Positions 1 to 7,647 of a stretch of DNA of 64,000 nt are shown here, one piece after another (the stretch's first letter is position 1; every line of letters starts with the position of its first letter). The notes below the pieces were generated by a model, which saw only the letters and a program-made list of their open reading frames with translations, did no database searches and was not told the origin of the DNA. This DNA comes from Palsa-506 sp963707065 (GTDB lineage: Bacteria > Actinomycetota > Actinomycetes > Streptosporangiales > Streptosporangiaceae): positions 248,001 through 312,000 of the forward strand of contig CAVPPJ010000020.1 in assembly GCA_963707065.1 (NCBI GenBank). Direction: 5' to 3'. The position numbers and the translations under genes were made by a program.

Positions 1-209
1 ATCCGGCGCATGGCGGTCACCGACGGCGATCGCGGGAAGAACGGCGGGACGTAGAACTCCACCTCGGCGGCGGTGGCGGGCAGGCCGTCATCGCCCGGCA
101 GGTCGCCGTTTTCGGCCACGCTTTCATCCAGGTTGACCACCTCGACGGTCACGCCGGGCAGGCCGTCCAGCGCGCCAGCCACCTGCTCGGTTGGCACCCA
201 CATCCGCAC
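1..209 (-). CDS. N-terminus of a probable D-2-hydroxyacid dehydrogenase (partial)
   Basis: Only the first 69 codons are inside the window; the gene runs off the left edge. The start is taken as GTG at 209 because GAGGTGG lies a few bases upstream; an in-frame ATG sits at 203. The visible peptide begins MRMWVPTEQV and contains EVVNLDES and later EVEFYVPPF, followed by a Met-Arg-Arg segment. This resembles the N-terminal half of the catalytic domain of D-2-hydroxyacid dehydrogenases (phosphoglycerate-dehydrogenase-like), which oxidise 2-hydroxyacids with NAD. The Rossmann domain and catalytic Arg/Glu/His lie outside, so the call rests on recall of the family N-terminus and is tentative. Confidence 0.5.
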   Translation of the reverse strand, partial: MRMWVPTEQVAGALDGLPGVTVEVVNLDESVAENGDLPGDDGLPATAAEVEFYVPPFFPRSPSVTAMRR

Positions 210-371
210 GAGGCCACCTCACTTGTTCGCGGCTAACCGCGTTTCCAGCGCAAACGCGGCGGAGGCAACGACCGTACCGCGCCAGCGCGAGTGATCCGCC
301 AGCCAATCCCCGGCTAGCGCCTCGGCCGATCTACGGGGCGGCACCCAGCCCGGCGCCGCTGTCACCGGAGG

Positions 372-1898
372 CTAGCTGACGCCGATCCGCGGGAACAGCG
401 ATCGCGGCTCGGGCAGCCGGCCAGCCGAGTCGTCGCATGCATCCGCCACCCTGGCGGCCAGGCCGGGGATGAACGGCGCCAGCTCGGCGGCCAGCGTCCG
501 GCAAGCCGCGATGAGCACGCCGAGCGCGGCGTCCAGCTGTAGTCCCGCGCTGGCATCGCCGGCCCGCTCAGCGCTGGCGAGCCGCCAGGGCTCGGCCAAT
601 TCGACGTAGCGGTTCGCCTCGTCGACGACGTCCCAGATAGCGGTGACCGCCGCCCGGATGTCGTAGTCGGCGAGCGCCGCGGTGACCCGGTCCGGCGCGA
701 GCTGGCACGCGGCGAGCAACGGGCCGGCGCCGGTGACGGCGGGCGCGGGCGCGGGCAGCGGACGCAGTTGCCCTTGCCGGTAGCGGTGCGCCATCGAGAT
801 CGTCCGGCTGACCAGATTGCCCAGGCCGTTGGCGAGGTCATCGTTGGCCCGGGCGATCAGCCGGGCGGCGGTGAAGTCGGCGTCACCGACCCGGGGAACC
901 TCGCGCAGCAGCCACCAGCGGACCGCATCGGTGCCGAACTGGCTGACCAGTGCGGCCGGATCGGCGGCCGGCGTGGCCGCGGACTTGCTGATCTTGCGCC
1001 CGTCGATGGTCAGGTAGTCGTGCACCAGGATGTCGGTGGGCAGCGGCAGCCCGGCGGACAGCAGGATGGCCGGCCAGTACACGGCATGGAACCGCAGGAC
1101 GCCCTTCCCGACCAGGTGGATCCGGCCGGCCTGGCCCCACCAGTGCTGATACTGCTCGCGGTCAGTGCCATAGCCGAGCGCGGTGACGTAGTTCCCGAGC
1201 GCGTCCCACCAGACGTAGATGACCTGGCCGGGGTCATCGGGGACCGGGATGCCCCAGCCGCGGGCGCGGGCCGTTGACCGGGAGGCGCTGAAGTCCTCCA
1301 GGCCGCCGGCGATGAAGCTGAGCACCTCGTTCCTGCGGCCGGCGGGCTCGATCCGGAGCCGGCCGTCGCTGATCAGGTCATGCAGTTGCCGTTCATAGCG
1401 GGACAGCCGGAAGAACCAGTTCTCCTCGGTGATCTCCTGCGGGGGGGTGCCGTGCTCCGGGCACAGCCCGGCGGCCAGTTCGGCCGGCTTGTAGAACTGC
1501 TCGCAGCCCACGCAGTACAGGCCCGAGTAGTTCTGCTGGTAAAAATCACCGCTGGCTGCGCAGGCCCGCCATAGTCGCTCCACGCCCGGCCGGTGCCGCG
1601 GATCGCTGCTGGTGCGGATGAAATCGTCGAACGACAGTGAAAGCGGCTCGCGCAGCCGCGCGAAGGCCGTCGCGTTCCGGTCGACAAGCTCGGCGGTGCT
1701 GACGCCCTCGGCGGCGGCGGCCAGCACGTTCTTCAGCGAGTTGTCGTCCGTGCCGGTCTGGAACCTGACCTCATCGCCGGCCAGCCGGTGATGGCGGGCC
1801 AGCACGTCGGCCTGCACAAGCTCGAGCGCGTGACCGAGATGCGCGGGCGCATTGACGTAGGGAATCGTGGTGCTGATGTAAACGCGTTCGTTGCTCAC
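372..1898 (-). CDS. metG: Methionyl-tRNA synthetase
   Basis: Charges tRNA-Met with methionine in the cytoplasm. The 508-residue protein has the class I signature HLGH at residues 20-23 and the KMSKS-loop equivalent KISKS at 302-306. The zinc knuckle ligands are C129, C132, C146 and probably H149, in a segment beginning YCVGCEQF, followed by ENWFFR. The anticodon-binding helices contain NRYVELAEPW. At about 508 aa it is the compact type without a C-terminal tRNA-binding extension. Start GTG 1898 follows AGGAGG at the right spacing. The gene lies downstream of gatB on the same strand, separated by a 177-nt leader holding a Met-rich mini-ORF, two hairpins and a U-tract (see the separate entries). 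This suggests induction when Met-tRNA is scarce. It could be an accessory MetRS; the window does not show whether a second copy exists. Confidence 0.95.
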   Translation of the reverse strand: MSNERVYISTTIPYVNAPAHLGHALELVQADVLARHHRLAGDEVRFQTGTDDNSLKNVLAAAAEGVSTAELVDRNATAFARLREPLSLSFDDFIRTSSDPRHRPGVERLWRACAASGDFYQQNYSGLYCVGCEQFYKPAELAAGLCPEHGTPPQEITEENWFFRLSRYERQLHDLISDGRLRIEPAGRRNEVLSFIAGGLEDFSASRSTARARGWGIPVPDDPGQVIYVWWDALGNYVTALGYGTDREQYQHWWGQAGRIHLVGKGVLRFHAVYWPAILLSAGLPLPTDILVHDYLTIDGRKISKSAATPAADPAALVSQFGTDAVRWWLLREVPRVGDADFTAARLIARANDDLANGLGNLVSRTISMAHRYRQGQLRPLPAPAPAVTGAGPLLAACQLAPDRVTAALADYDIRAAVTAIWDVVDEANRYVELAEPWRLASAERAGDASAGLQLDAALGVLIAACRTLAAELAPFIPGLAARVADACDDSAGRLPEPRSLFPRIGVS

Positions 1899-1931
1899 CG
1901 GAAACCTCCTGGGGGCAGGGGCTCCGACGGC

Positions 1932-1962
1932 AAAGAAAATCGAGGCCCCGATACGGGACCTC
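1932..1962 (-). terminator. Intrinsic terminator/attenuator hairpin before metG
   Basis: On the minus strand a 9-bp stem (1962-1954 with 1950-1942, one G-U pair, 3-nt loop) is followed directly by ATTTTCTTT (1940-1932). This is a well-formed rho-independent terminator, rare in such GC-rich DNA. It lies 34 nt before the metG start. It could end gatB transcripts, but the leader ORF and alternative pairing just upstream argue for conditional attenuation. Confidence 0.7.
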
Positions 1963-1991
1963 GGCCGGACGTCGTCCTGGCAGCTCGCAAT

Positions 1992-2013
1992 GGCCCCGCT
2001 AGCGGGGCATCAT
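1992..2013 (-). promoter_or_regulatory. Pause/antiterminator hairpin arm of the metG leader
   Basis: Positions 1993-2008 form a perfect 16-bp palindrome. Its 5' arm begins right after two tandem Met codons (2013-2008), and the stop codon of the mini-ORF lies in its centre. The 3' arm plus flanking bases, CGGGGCC, can pair over 7 bp with GGTCCCG, the 5' arm of the downstream terminator. A ribosome stalled on the Met codons would mask the first arm and free the second to block the terminator. The pairing is read directly from the sequence; the mechanism is inference. Confidence 0.55.
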
Positions 2014-2037
2014 CTCCGGGCGCAGCCATGACGTCAC
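1999..2037 (-). CDS. Met leader peptide (12 codons, two tandem Met codons)
   Basis: A mini-ORF GTG ACG TCA ... ATG ATG CCC CGC TAG encodes MTSWLRPEMMPR. The GTG at 2037 lies 7 nt after a TATACT box, so it would be translated from a leaderless mRNA; another in-frame GTG is at 2043. The tandem Met codons immediately precede hairpin 1, and the stop codon is inside it. This is the geometry of amino-acid-specific leader peptides such as those of trp or leu operons. Here the downstream gene is methionyl-tRNA synthetase, so the codon matches the product's substrate. It is too short to carry another function. Confidence 0.55.
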   Translation of the reverse strand: MTSWLRPEMMPR

Positions 2038-2044
2038 GAGCACA

Positions 2045-2050
2045 AGTATA
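2045..2050 (-). promoter_or_regulatory. Predicted -10 box (TATACT) for the metG leader transcript
   Basis: TATACT on the minus strand between the gatB stop codon and the Met mini-ORF. It is the best -10 match in this intergenic region and predicts transcription start at about 2038-2037, on the GTG of the leader peptide. No convincing -35 box is seen, which is common in actinomycete promoters. Confidence 0.5.
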
Positions 2051-2075
2051 GCCGCGCCTCCAGCGGAGCGGTATC

Positions 2076-3584
2076 TCATGAGGACGGGCCGAGGCGCGCC
2101 AGGATGAGCTCGCGGACCCGGGCGGCGTCGGCCTGCCCTTTGGTCGCCTTCATCACGGCCCCGACGAGGAATCCGGCCGCTGCCGTCTTGCCGGCCCGGA
2201 TCTTCGCGGCCACGTCCGGGTTCGCCGCGATCGCGGCGTCGACGGCGGCCAGCAGCGTGGTGTCGTCGCTGACCACGGCGAGGCCGCGGGCGGCCACGAT
2301 CTCGTCCGGGCTGCCCTGGCCGGCCAGCACGCCGTCCAGCACCTGCCTGGCCAGCCCGTCGTTCAGGTCGCCGGACGCGACCAGCGCGGCGATCCTGGCC
2401 ACCTGGGCCGGCGTCACCGGCAGGGCGTCCAGTTCCGTGCCGGAGTCGTTGGCGTGCCTGGACAGCTCGCCGAGCCACCACTTGCGCGCGTCGGCGGGCG
2501 CCGCGCCGGCCGCAACGGTGTCCGCCACCAGGTCCAGCGCCCCGGCATTGCCGAGCGCGGTCATGTCGAGGTCGGACAGCGCCCATTCGGCCTGCAGGCG
2601 GGCCCGGCGGGCCGAGGGCAGCTCGGGCAGCGTCGCCCGCAGTTCCGCCACCCACTGCGCCGATGGCGCGATCGGCACCAGGTCCGGCTCGGGGAAGTAC
2701 CGGTAGTCCTGCGCCTCTTCCTTGCTCCGGCCCGGGGTGGTGAGCCCGCTCTCCTCGTGGAAGTGCCTGGTCTCCTGGACGACCCGGCCGCCGGCATCGA
2801 GGACCGCTGCCTGCCGCTCGATCTCGGACCGGACGGCCCGCTCGATCGAGCGGAGCGAGTTGACGTTCTTGGTTTCGGTCCGGGTGCCCCACTGCGCCGC
2901 GCCGCGCGGCGCCAGCGAGGTGTTCACATCGCAGCGCAGCGAGCCTTCTTCCATCCGGACATCGGATACCCGCAGCGCCCGCAGTACCTCCCGCAGTTCC
3001 GTGACGTAGGCACGGGCCACCACCGGGGCCAGCGCGCCGGTGCCGGGCACCGGCTTGGTGACGACCTCCACCAGCGGGATCCCCGCCCGGTTGTAGTCGA
3101 CGAGCGAGTACTCCGCGCCATGTATCCGGCCGGTCGCGCCGCCGACGTGCAGGGACTTGCCGGTGTCCTCTTCCAGGTGAACCCGCTCGATGCCGATCCT
3201 GAAGTCCGCGCCGTCGACGGTGATATCCAGCCAGCCGTCGGTGCACAGCGGCTCGTCGTACTGCGAGATCTGGTAGTCCTTCGGCATGTCCGGGTAGAAA
3301 TAGTTCTTCCTGGCAAACCGGCACCAGGAGGCAATAGAGCAGTTAAGCGCCAGCCCGATCCTGATCGCGAAATCAATGGCCGCCCGGTTGGCCACCGGCA
3401 TCGACCCGGGCAGGCCGAGGCAGACCGGGCAGACGGTGGCATTGGGCTCCGCGCCGAATCCGGCCGGGCAGCCGCAGAACATCTTGGTGACGGTGCCCAG
3501 CTCGACGTGCGTCTCCAGCCCGATGACCGGCTCGTACCGGGCGATGGCCTCGTCGTAGGGGACTGCGGTGATCGCTGCGGTCAT
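2076..3584 (-). CDS. gatB: Asp/Glu-tRNA amidotransferase subunit B
   Basis: The tRNA-binding and kinase subunit of the GatCAB complex. It activates Glu-tRNA-Gln or Asp-tRNA-Asn so that ammonia from GatA can amidate it. The 502-residue length is typical. GLETHVELGT near the start is the family signature, and C37, C39, C52 and C55 form the zinc site. FYPDMPKDYQ (catalytic cradle) and a C-terminal YqeY-like helical domain are present. The start ATG overlaps the gatA stop by 4 bp (ATGA), so the two are translationally coupled. Order gatC-gatA-gatB on the minus strand matches other actinobacteria. Together with metG downstream this is a translation-quality gene block. Confidence 0.96.
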   Translation of the reverse strand: MTAAITAVPYDEAIARYEPVIGLETHVELGTVTKMFCGCPAGFGAEPNATVCPVCLGLPGSMPVANRAAIDFAIRIGLALNCSIASWCRFARKNYFYPDMPKDYQISQYDEPLCTDGWLDITVDGADFRIGIERVHLEEDTGKSLHVGGATGRIHGAEYSLVDYNRAGIPLVEVVTKPVPGTGALAPVVARAYVTELREVLRALRVSDVRMEEGSLRCDVNTSLAPRGAAQWGTRTETKNVNSLRSIERAVRSEIERQAAVLDAGGRVVQETRHFHEESGLTTPGRSKEEAQDYRYFPEPDLVPIAPSAQWVAELRATLPELPSARRARLQAEWALSDLDMTALGNAGALDLVADTVAAGAAPADARKWWLGELSRHANDSGTELDALPVTPAQVARIAALVASGDLNDGLARQVLDGVLAGQGSPDEIVAARGLAVVSDDTTLLAAVDAAIAANPDVAAKIRAGKTAAAGFLVGAVMKATKGQADAARVRELILARLGPSS

Positions 3585-5110
3585 GGCCGGCCCTCCCGGT
3601 CGGCACGGGCTTCGCCGAGCCCGTTCGCCTGGTCAAGCAGCGGGTGCCCACGGCGCTGGCTCAGCGCCGCCTCCACCGCCGCGGCCACCCGGTACATCCG
3701 GTCGTCGGCCAGGACCGGCGCCATGACCTGCAGGCCGACCGGCAGGCCATCCTCGGGCGCGAGACCGCATGGCACCGAGATCGCCGCGTTGCCCGCCAGG
3801 TTGGACGGGATCGTGCAGAGGTCCGCGAGGTACATCGCCATCGGGTCGTCGGCCCGTTCGCCAATCGGGAATGCGGTGGTCGGCGTCGCTGGCGAGATCA
3901 GCACGTCAACCTGCTCGAATGCGGCATCGAAGTCCCTGGAGATCAGCGTCCGGACCTGCTGCGCCTTGCCGTAGTAGGCGTCGTAGTACCCGCTGGACAG
4001 CGCGTACGTGCCCAGCATGATCCGGCGCTTGACCTCGGCACCGAACCCGGCCGCGCGGGTCAGCGACATGACCTCCTCGGCGCTGCGGGTGCCGTCGTCG
4101 CCGGTCCGCAGGCCGTACCGCATCGCGTCGAAGCGGGCCAGGTTCGACGAGCACTCGCTCGGCGCGATCAGGTAGTAGGCAGGCAGGGCATACCCGAAGT
4201 GCGGGCAGGAGACCTCGGTGATCTTGGCGCCCAGCGACTCAAGCAGTTCCACCGCCGCGGTGAACCTGGTGATGACGCCTCTCTGGTAGCCCTCGCCGCC
4301 GAACTCGGTTACCACGCCGATGCGCAGCCCGCTGACGTCGGCCTGCCGGGCAGCGGCGACCACGGGCGGCACCGGCGCGTCGACCGAGGTCGAATCGCAG
4401 GGATCGTGCCCGGACATGACTTCGTGCAGCAGCGCGGCGTCGAGCACGGTGCGGGCCAGCGGCCCTGGCGTGTCCAGCGAGGAGGCGAATGCCACCACGC
4501 CGTACCGGGAGGAGCCGCCGTAGGTCGGCTTGACGCCGACGATCCCGCAGACCGCGCCGGGCTGGCGGATCGAACCGCCGGTGTCGGTGCCGATGCCCAG
4601 CGGCGCCTCGAAGGCGGCAACCGCCGCGGACGAGCCGCCGGACGAGCCGCCGGGCACCCGGCTGAGGTCCCAGGGGTTGCGCGACGGGCCGAACGCCGAG
4701 TTCTCGGTCGACGAGCCCATCGCGAACTCGTCCATGTTGGTCTTGCCGAGAATGATCACCCCGGCGCGCCTGAGCCGCCTGGTGATGGTCGCGTCGTAGG
4801 GCGGCTGCCAGCCCGCCAGGATGCGCGATCCGCAGGTCGTGGGCATGTCCTTCGTGGTGAACACGTCTTTCAGCGCGAGCGGCACCCCGGCCAGCGGGCC
4901 AAGGGGCTGGCCCGCGGCGCGCTGGTCGTCGACCGCCCGGGCCGCCTGCAGCGCACCGTCCGCCGCTACGTGCAGGAAGGCGTGCACGCGCGCTTCCACG
5001 GCCTCGATCCGGTCCAGGTGCGCCCTGGTTACCTCGACGGCCGACACGTCACCGGCCGCCACCAGCGCCGCGATACCGGCAGCCGTCATCCTGGTCAGGT
5101 CGCTGCTCAT
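3581..5110 (-). CDS. gatA: Asp/Glu-tRNA amidotransferase subunit A (amidase)
   Basis: Glutaminase/amidase subunit of GatCAB; it releases ammonia from glutamine for transfer to mischarged tRNA. The amidase-signature Lys-Ser-Ser triad is intact: K81 in LALKDVF, S156 in GGSSGGSS and S180 in TGGSIRQP. The spacings of 75 and 24 residues are those of characterised GatA proteins. The 509-aa length is slightly above the usual 485-490. It lies 2 nt after the gatC stop and overlaps gatB by 4 bp, so the three are one operon expected to give equimolar subunits. Confidence 0.96.
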   Translation of the reverse strand: MSSDLTRMTAAGIAALVAAGDVSAVEVTRAHLDRIEAVEARVHAFLHVAADGALQAARAVDDQRAAGQPLGPLAGVPLALKDVFTTKDMPTTCGSRILAGWQPPYDATITRRLRRAGVIILGKTNMDEFAMGSSTENSAFGPSRNPWDLSRVPGGSSGGSSAAVAAFEAPLGIGTDTGGSIRQPGAVCGIVGVKPTYGGSSRYGVVAFASSLDTPGPLARTVLDAALLHEVMSGHDPCDSTSVDAPVPPVVAAARQADVSGLRIGVVTEFGGEGYQRGVITRFTAAVELLESLGAKITEVSCPHFGYALPAYYLIAPSECSSNLARFDAMRYGLRTGDDGTRSAEEVMSLTRAAGFGAEVKRRIMLGTYALSSGYYDAYYGKAQQVRTLISRDFDAAFEQVDVLISPATPTTAFPIGERADDPMAMYLADLCTIPSNLAGNAAISVPCGLAPEDGLPVGLQVMAPVLADDRMYRVAAAVEAALSQRRGHPLLDQANGLGEARADREGRP

Positions 5111-5112
5111 GA

Positions 5113-5406
5113 TTAATCCTCCGCCAGGATGCGCGGGACGCGGAACCTGCCCTGCTCGGCTGCGGGCGCCTGACCGAGGACGACTTCCGCGCCCAGCGGC
5201 GGCACGATCACGTCCTCGCGGAACACATTCGTGACGGGCACCGCATGCGACGTCGGCGGGATCCCGTCCGCGGCGACTTCCTGCACTCTGGCCACCGCCG
5301 CGATGATCACATCGAGCTGGCCGGCGAATCGATCGAGCTCGTCCTCGCTGAGCGCCAGCCGCGACAGCATGGCCAGGTGGGCGACCTCCTCGCGGGTAAT
5401 AGGCAT
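5113..5406 (-). CDS. gatC: Asp/Glu-tRNA amidotransferase subunit C
   Basis: Small scaffold subunit that wraps around GatA and GatB. The sequence ITREEVAHLAMLSRLALSED is the typical GatC N-terminus, and the C-terminal LREDVIVPP-like segment (here FREDVIVPP) and GRFRVPRIL are also family features. I start at ATG 5406 (MPITREEV), about 97 aa. An upstream in-frame ATG at 5415 overlaps a TAGGAT -10 box (5419-5414) whose expected transcription start is at 5406. The mRNA is therefore probably leaderless, and the longer start is not in the message. It is the first gene of gatC-gatA-gatB. Confidence 0.93.
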   Translation of the reverse strand: MPITREEVAHLAMLSRLALSEDELDRFAGQLDVIIAAVARVQEVAADGIPPTSHAVPVTNVFREDVIVPPLGAEVVLGQAPAAEQGRFRVPRILAED

Positions 5407-5413
5407 GGAGGCC

Positions 5414-5419
5414 ATCCTA
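5414..5419 (-). promoter_or_regulatory. Predicted -10 box (TAGGAT) of the gatCAB operon
   Basis: TAGGAT on the minus strand, exactly 7 nt before ATG 5406. The same spacing recurs at several starts in this window, so it probably drives a leaderless gatCAB transcript. No clear -35 is visible. Confidence 0.45.
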
Positions 5420-5478
5420 TGGGCCGGGCCGGCCGGGGGCCGACTGCATTTCGGGCCAGGCCAGCTCAGCCGACCCGG

Positions 5479-7647
5479 TTAGCCTGCCTCGCCAGCCGGA
5501 TCTGCCACCACCGCGGCCGCGCGCGCGGCGTCCGGTCCCTGCTCCAGCAGCACGACGAGGCCGGCATCGTCCAGGATGGGCACGCCGAGCGAGACGGCCT
5601 TGTCGTACTTGGAGCCCGGACTGTCCCCGGCGATGACGAAGTCGGTTTTCTTCGAGACCGAGCCGGCTACCTTCCCGCCGAGGCCCTGCACTTGCTCGGC
5701 GGCCTCGGTGCGGCTGAACCCGGTCAGGGTGCCGGTGATGACCACGGTCACCCCGGTCAGCGGCCGGGCAACGCGGGAGCCGCCGGCGTAATCGGGATCG
5801 GTGAGCACGACGCCCGCGGCGCGCCATTTCGCCACGATCTCCTGGTGCCAGTCCACCGCGAACCAGTCGATTACCGAGGCCGCGATCGTGGGGCCGACGT
5901 CATCGGCCGCGGTCAGCTGCTCGGCGGTCGCCGCGGCGATAGCCTCGACGGAGCCGAACTCGAGGGCGAGCGCGCGGGCCGCGGTCGGCCCGACGTGCCG
6001 GATGGACAGCGCGACCAGGATCCGCCAGAGCGGGCGGCGGCGTGCCTCCTCCAGGTTCCGCACCAGCTTGACCGCGTTCGCGCTCAGCGTGCCTTGCTTG
6101 ACCACGAAGAACGGGCAGCCGGCCAGCGACTCCTCGGTCAGCCCGAAGATGTCGCCCTCGTTGGCGACCAGGCCCGAGTCCAGCAGCGCGACCACGGCCT
6201 CGTACCCCAGCACCTCGATGTCGAGGGCGCCGCGGCCGGCCAGGGTGAACAGCCGCTCGCGCAACTGCGCCGGGCAGGACCTGGCGTTCGGGCAGCGCCA
6301 GTCGACCTCGTCAGCATCGCGGGCCAGCGTGGTCCCGCAGGACGGGCACGCGGTCGGGAACTCGAACGCCCGCTCGGTCCCGGTCCGCAGGTCGGCGACC
6401 GGCCCGACCACCTCGGGTATCACGTCGCCTGCCTTGCGCAGCACCACCATGTCGCCGATCAGCACGCCCTTGCGCGCCACCTCGTCGGCGTTGTGCAGGG
6501 TCGCCCTGTCCACGGTCGAGCCGCTGACCTTGACCGGCTCCATCACCGCGAACGGGGTCACCCGGCCGGTGCGGCCGACGTTGACCCTGATGTCGAGCAG
6601 CCGGGTGGTGACCTCCTCCGGCGGGTACTTGTAGGCGATCGCCCAGCGCGGCGCCCGGCTGGTCGCGCCGAGCGCGCGCTGCACCGCCAGCCGGTCGAGC
6701 TTGACGACGACCCCGTCGATCTCGTACGGCGGATCGTGCCGGTGCTCCCGGTAGTACTCGATGTACCCGCGGACCCCGTCCAGGTCGTCGACCACCCGGA
6801 CGAGATCATTGACCGGCAGGCCCCAGCCGCGCAGCAGCTCGTACCAGCCGGACTGGGTGTCCGGGGCGGCGGACGGAACGCCGGCCGCGTCCGGGGCCGG
6901 CATCCCGCTGCCGCCGGTGTCCTCGCCGGGCACGGCGAGCCCGTGCACGATCAGGCCGAGCGCCCGGGTCGCGCTCACCCGGGGGTCCTTCTGCCGCAGT
7001 GACCCGGCGGCCGAGTTGCGCGGGTTGGCGAACGGCGCCTTGCCTGCCTCGGTCAGCCGCTCGTTCAGCTCGTGGAACGCAGTGACCGGCAGGAATACCT
7101 CGCCCCTGACCTCCAGGGTTTCCGGCCAGCCGGTGCCGGCCAGCCGGGCCGGAACCGTCGCGATCGTCTTGACATTCGGCGTCACGTCCTCGCCGGTGAC
7201 CCCGTCGCCCCTGGTCGCCGCCCGGACCAGCCGCCCGGACCGGTACACCAGGGCGATCGCCAGGCCGTCGATCTTCAGCTCGCACAGGTAGGGGCCGACG
7301 GTTTCCAGCGACGCGGCGGCGCCCAGCCGGTCGGCCCGGGCCGACCAGGCATCGAACTCCTCGGCGGAGAACGAGTTATCCAGGCTGAGCAGCCGCTCCA
7401 GGTGCTGCACCGGGGTGAAGTCGGTGGAGATCGCGCCGCCGACCTTCTGGGTCGGCGACTCCGGGGTGCGCAGCTCCGGGTACCGCTCCTCCAGCTCCCG
7501 CAGCTCGCGCATCATGGTGTCGTACTCGGCGTCCGAGACCAGCGGCGAGTCGAGCACGTGGTAGCGATAGTTGTGCTCGGTAAGCTCCTCCGCCAGCTCG
7601 GCATGGCGGTGCCGGGCGGCCGGATCGGCAGTAGCAGGCTCAGTCAC
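5479..7647 (-). CDS. ligA: NAD-dependent DNA ligase LigA
   Basis: Seals DNA nicks in replication and repair, using NAD as adenylate donor. The 722-aa protein has the Ia domain (HNYRYHVLD), the adenylated lysine K125 in CELKIDG, the nucleotidyltransferase and OB-fold domains, a four-Cys zinc finger (CPSCG ... CPNARSCP), HhH repeats and a C-terminal BRCT domain (GVTVVITGTL). It is about 30-50 residues longer than usual. Part of the excess is a Gly/Pro/Ala insertion around residues 245-270 in the nucleotidyltransferase domain. The start overlaps the stop of the upstream MetE-like gene by 4 bp (GTGA type), so the pair is coupled; the same pairing is known in mycobacteria. Confidence 0.96.
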   Translation of the reverse strand: MTEPATADPAARHRHAELAEELTEHNYRYHVLDSPLVSDAEYDTMMRELRELEERYPELRTPESPTQKVGGAISTDFTPVQHLERLLSLDNSFSAEEFDAWSARADRLGAAASLETVGPYLCELKIDGLAIALVYRSGRLVRAATRGDGVTGEDVTPNVKTIATVPARLAGTGWPETLEVRGEVFLPVTAFHELNERLTEAGKAPFANPRNSAAGSLRQKDPRVSATRALGLIVHGLAVPGEDTGGSGMPAPDAAGVPSAAPDTQSGWYELLRGWGLPVNDLVRVVDDLDGVRGYIEYYREHRHDPPYEIDGVVVKLDRLAVQRALGATSRAPRWAIAYKYPPEEVTTRLLDIRVNVGRTGRVTPFAVMEPVKVSGSTVDRATLHNADEVARKGVLIGDMVVLRKAGDVIPEVVGPVADLRTGTERAFEFPTACPSCGTTLARDADEVDWRCPNARSCPAQLRERLFTLAGRGALDIEVLGYEAVVALLDSGLVANEGDIFGLTEESLAGCPFFVVKQGTLSANAVKLVRNLEEARRRPLWRILVALSIRHVGPTAARALALEFGSVEAIAAATAEQLTAADDVGPTIAASVIDWFAVDWHQEIVAKWRAAGVVLTDPDYAGGSRVARPLTGVTVVITGTLTGFSRTEAAEQVQGLGGKVAGSVSKKTDFVIAGDSPGSKYDKAVSLGVPILDDAGLVVLLEQGPDAARAAAVVADPAGEAG

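Noticed and set aside
1899..2075. T-box or SAM riboswitch in the metG leader
   Set aside because: No TGGNACCGCG-type T-box sequence, no Specifier-loop fold and no SAM-IV core could be seen; the leader-peptide attenuator explains the elements better.
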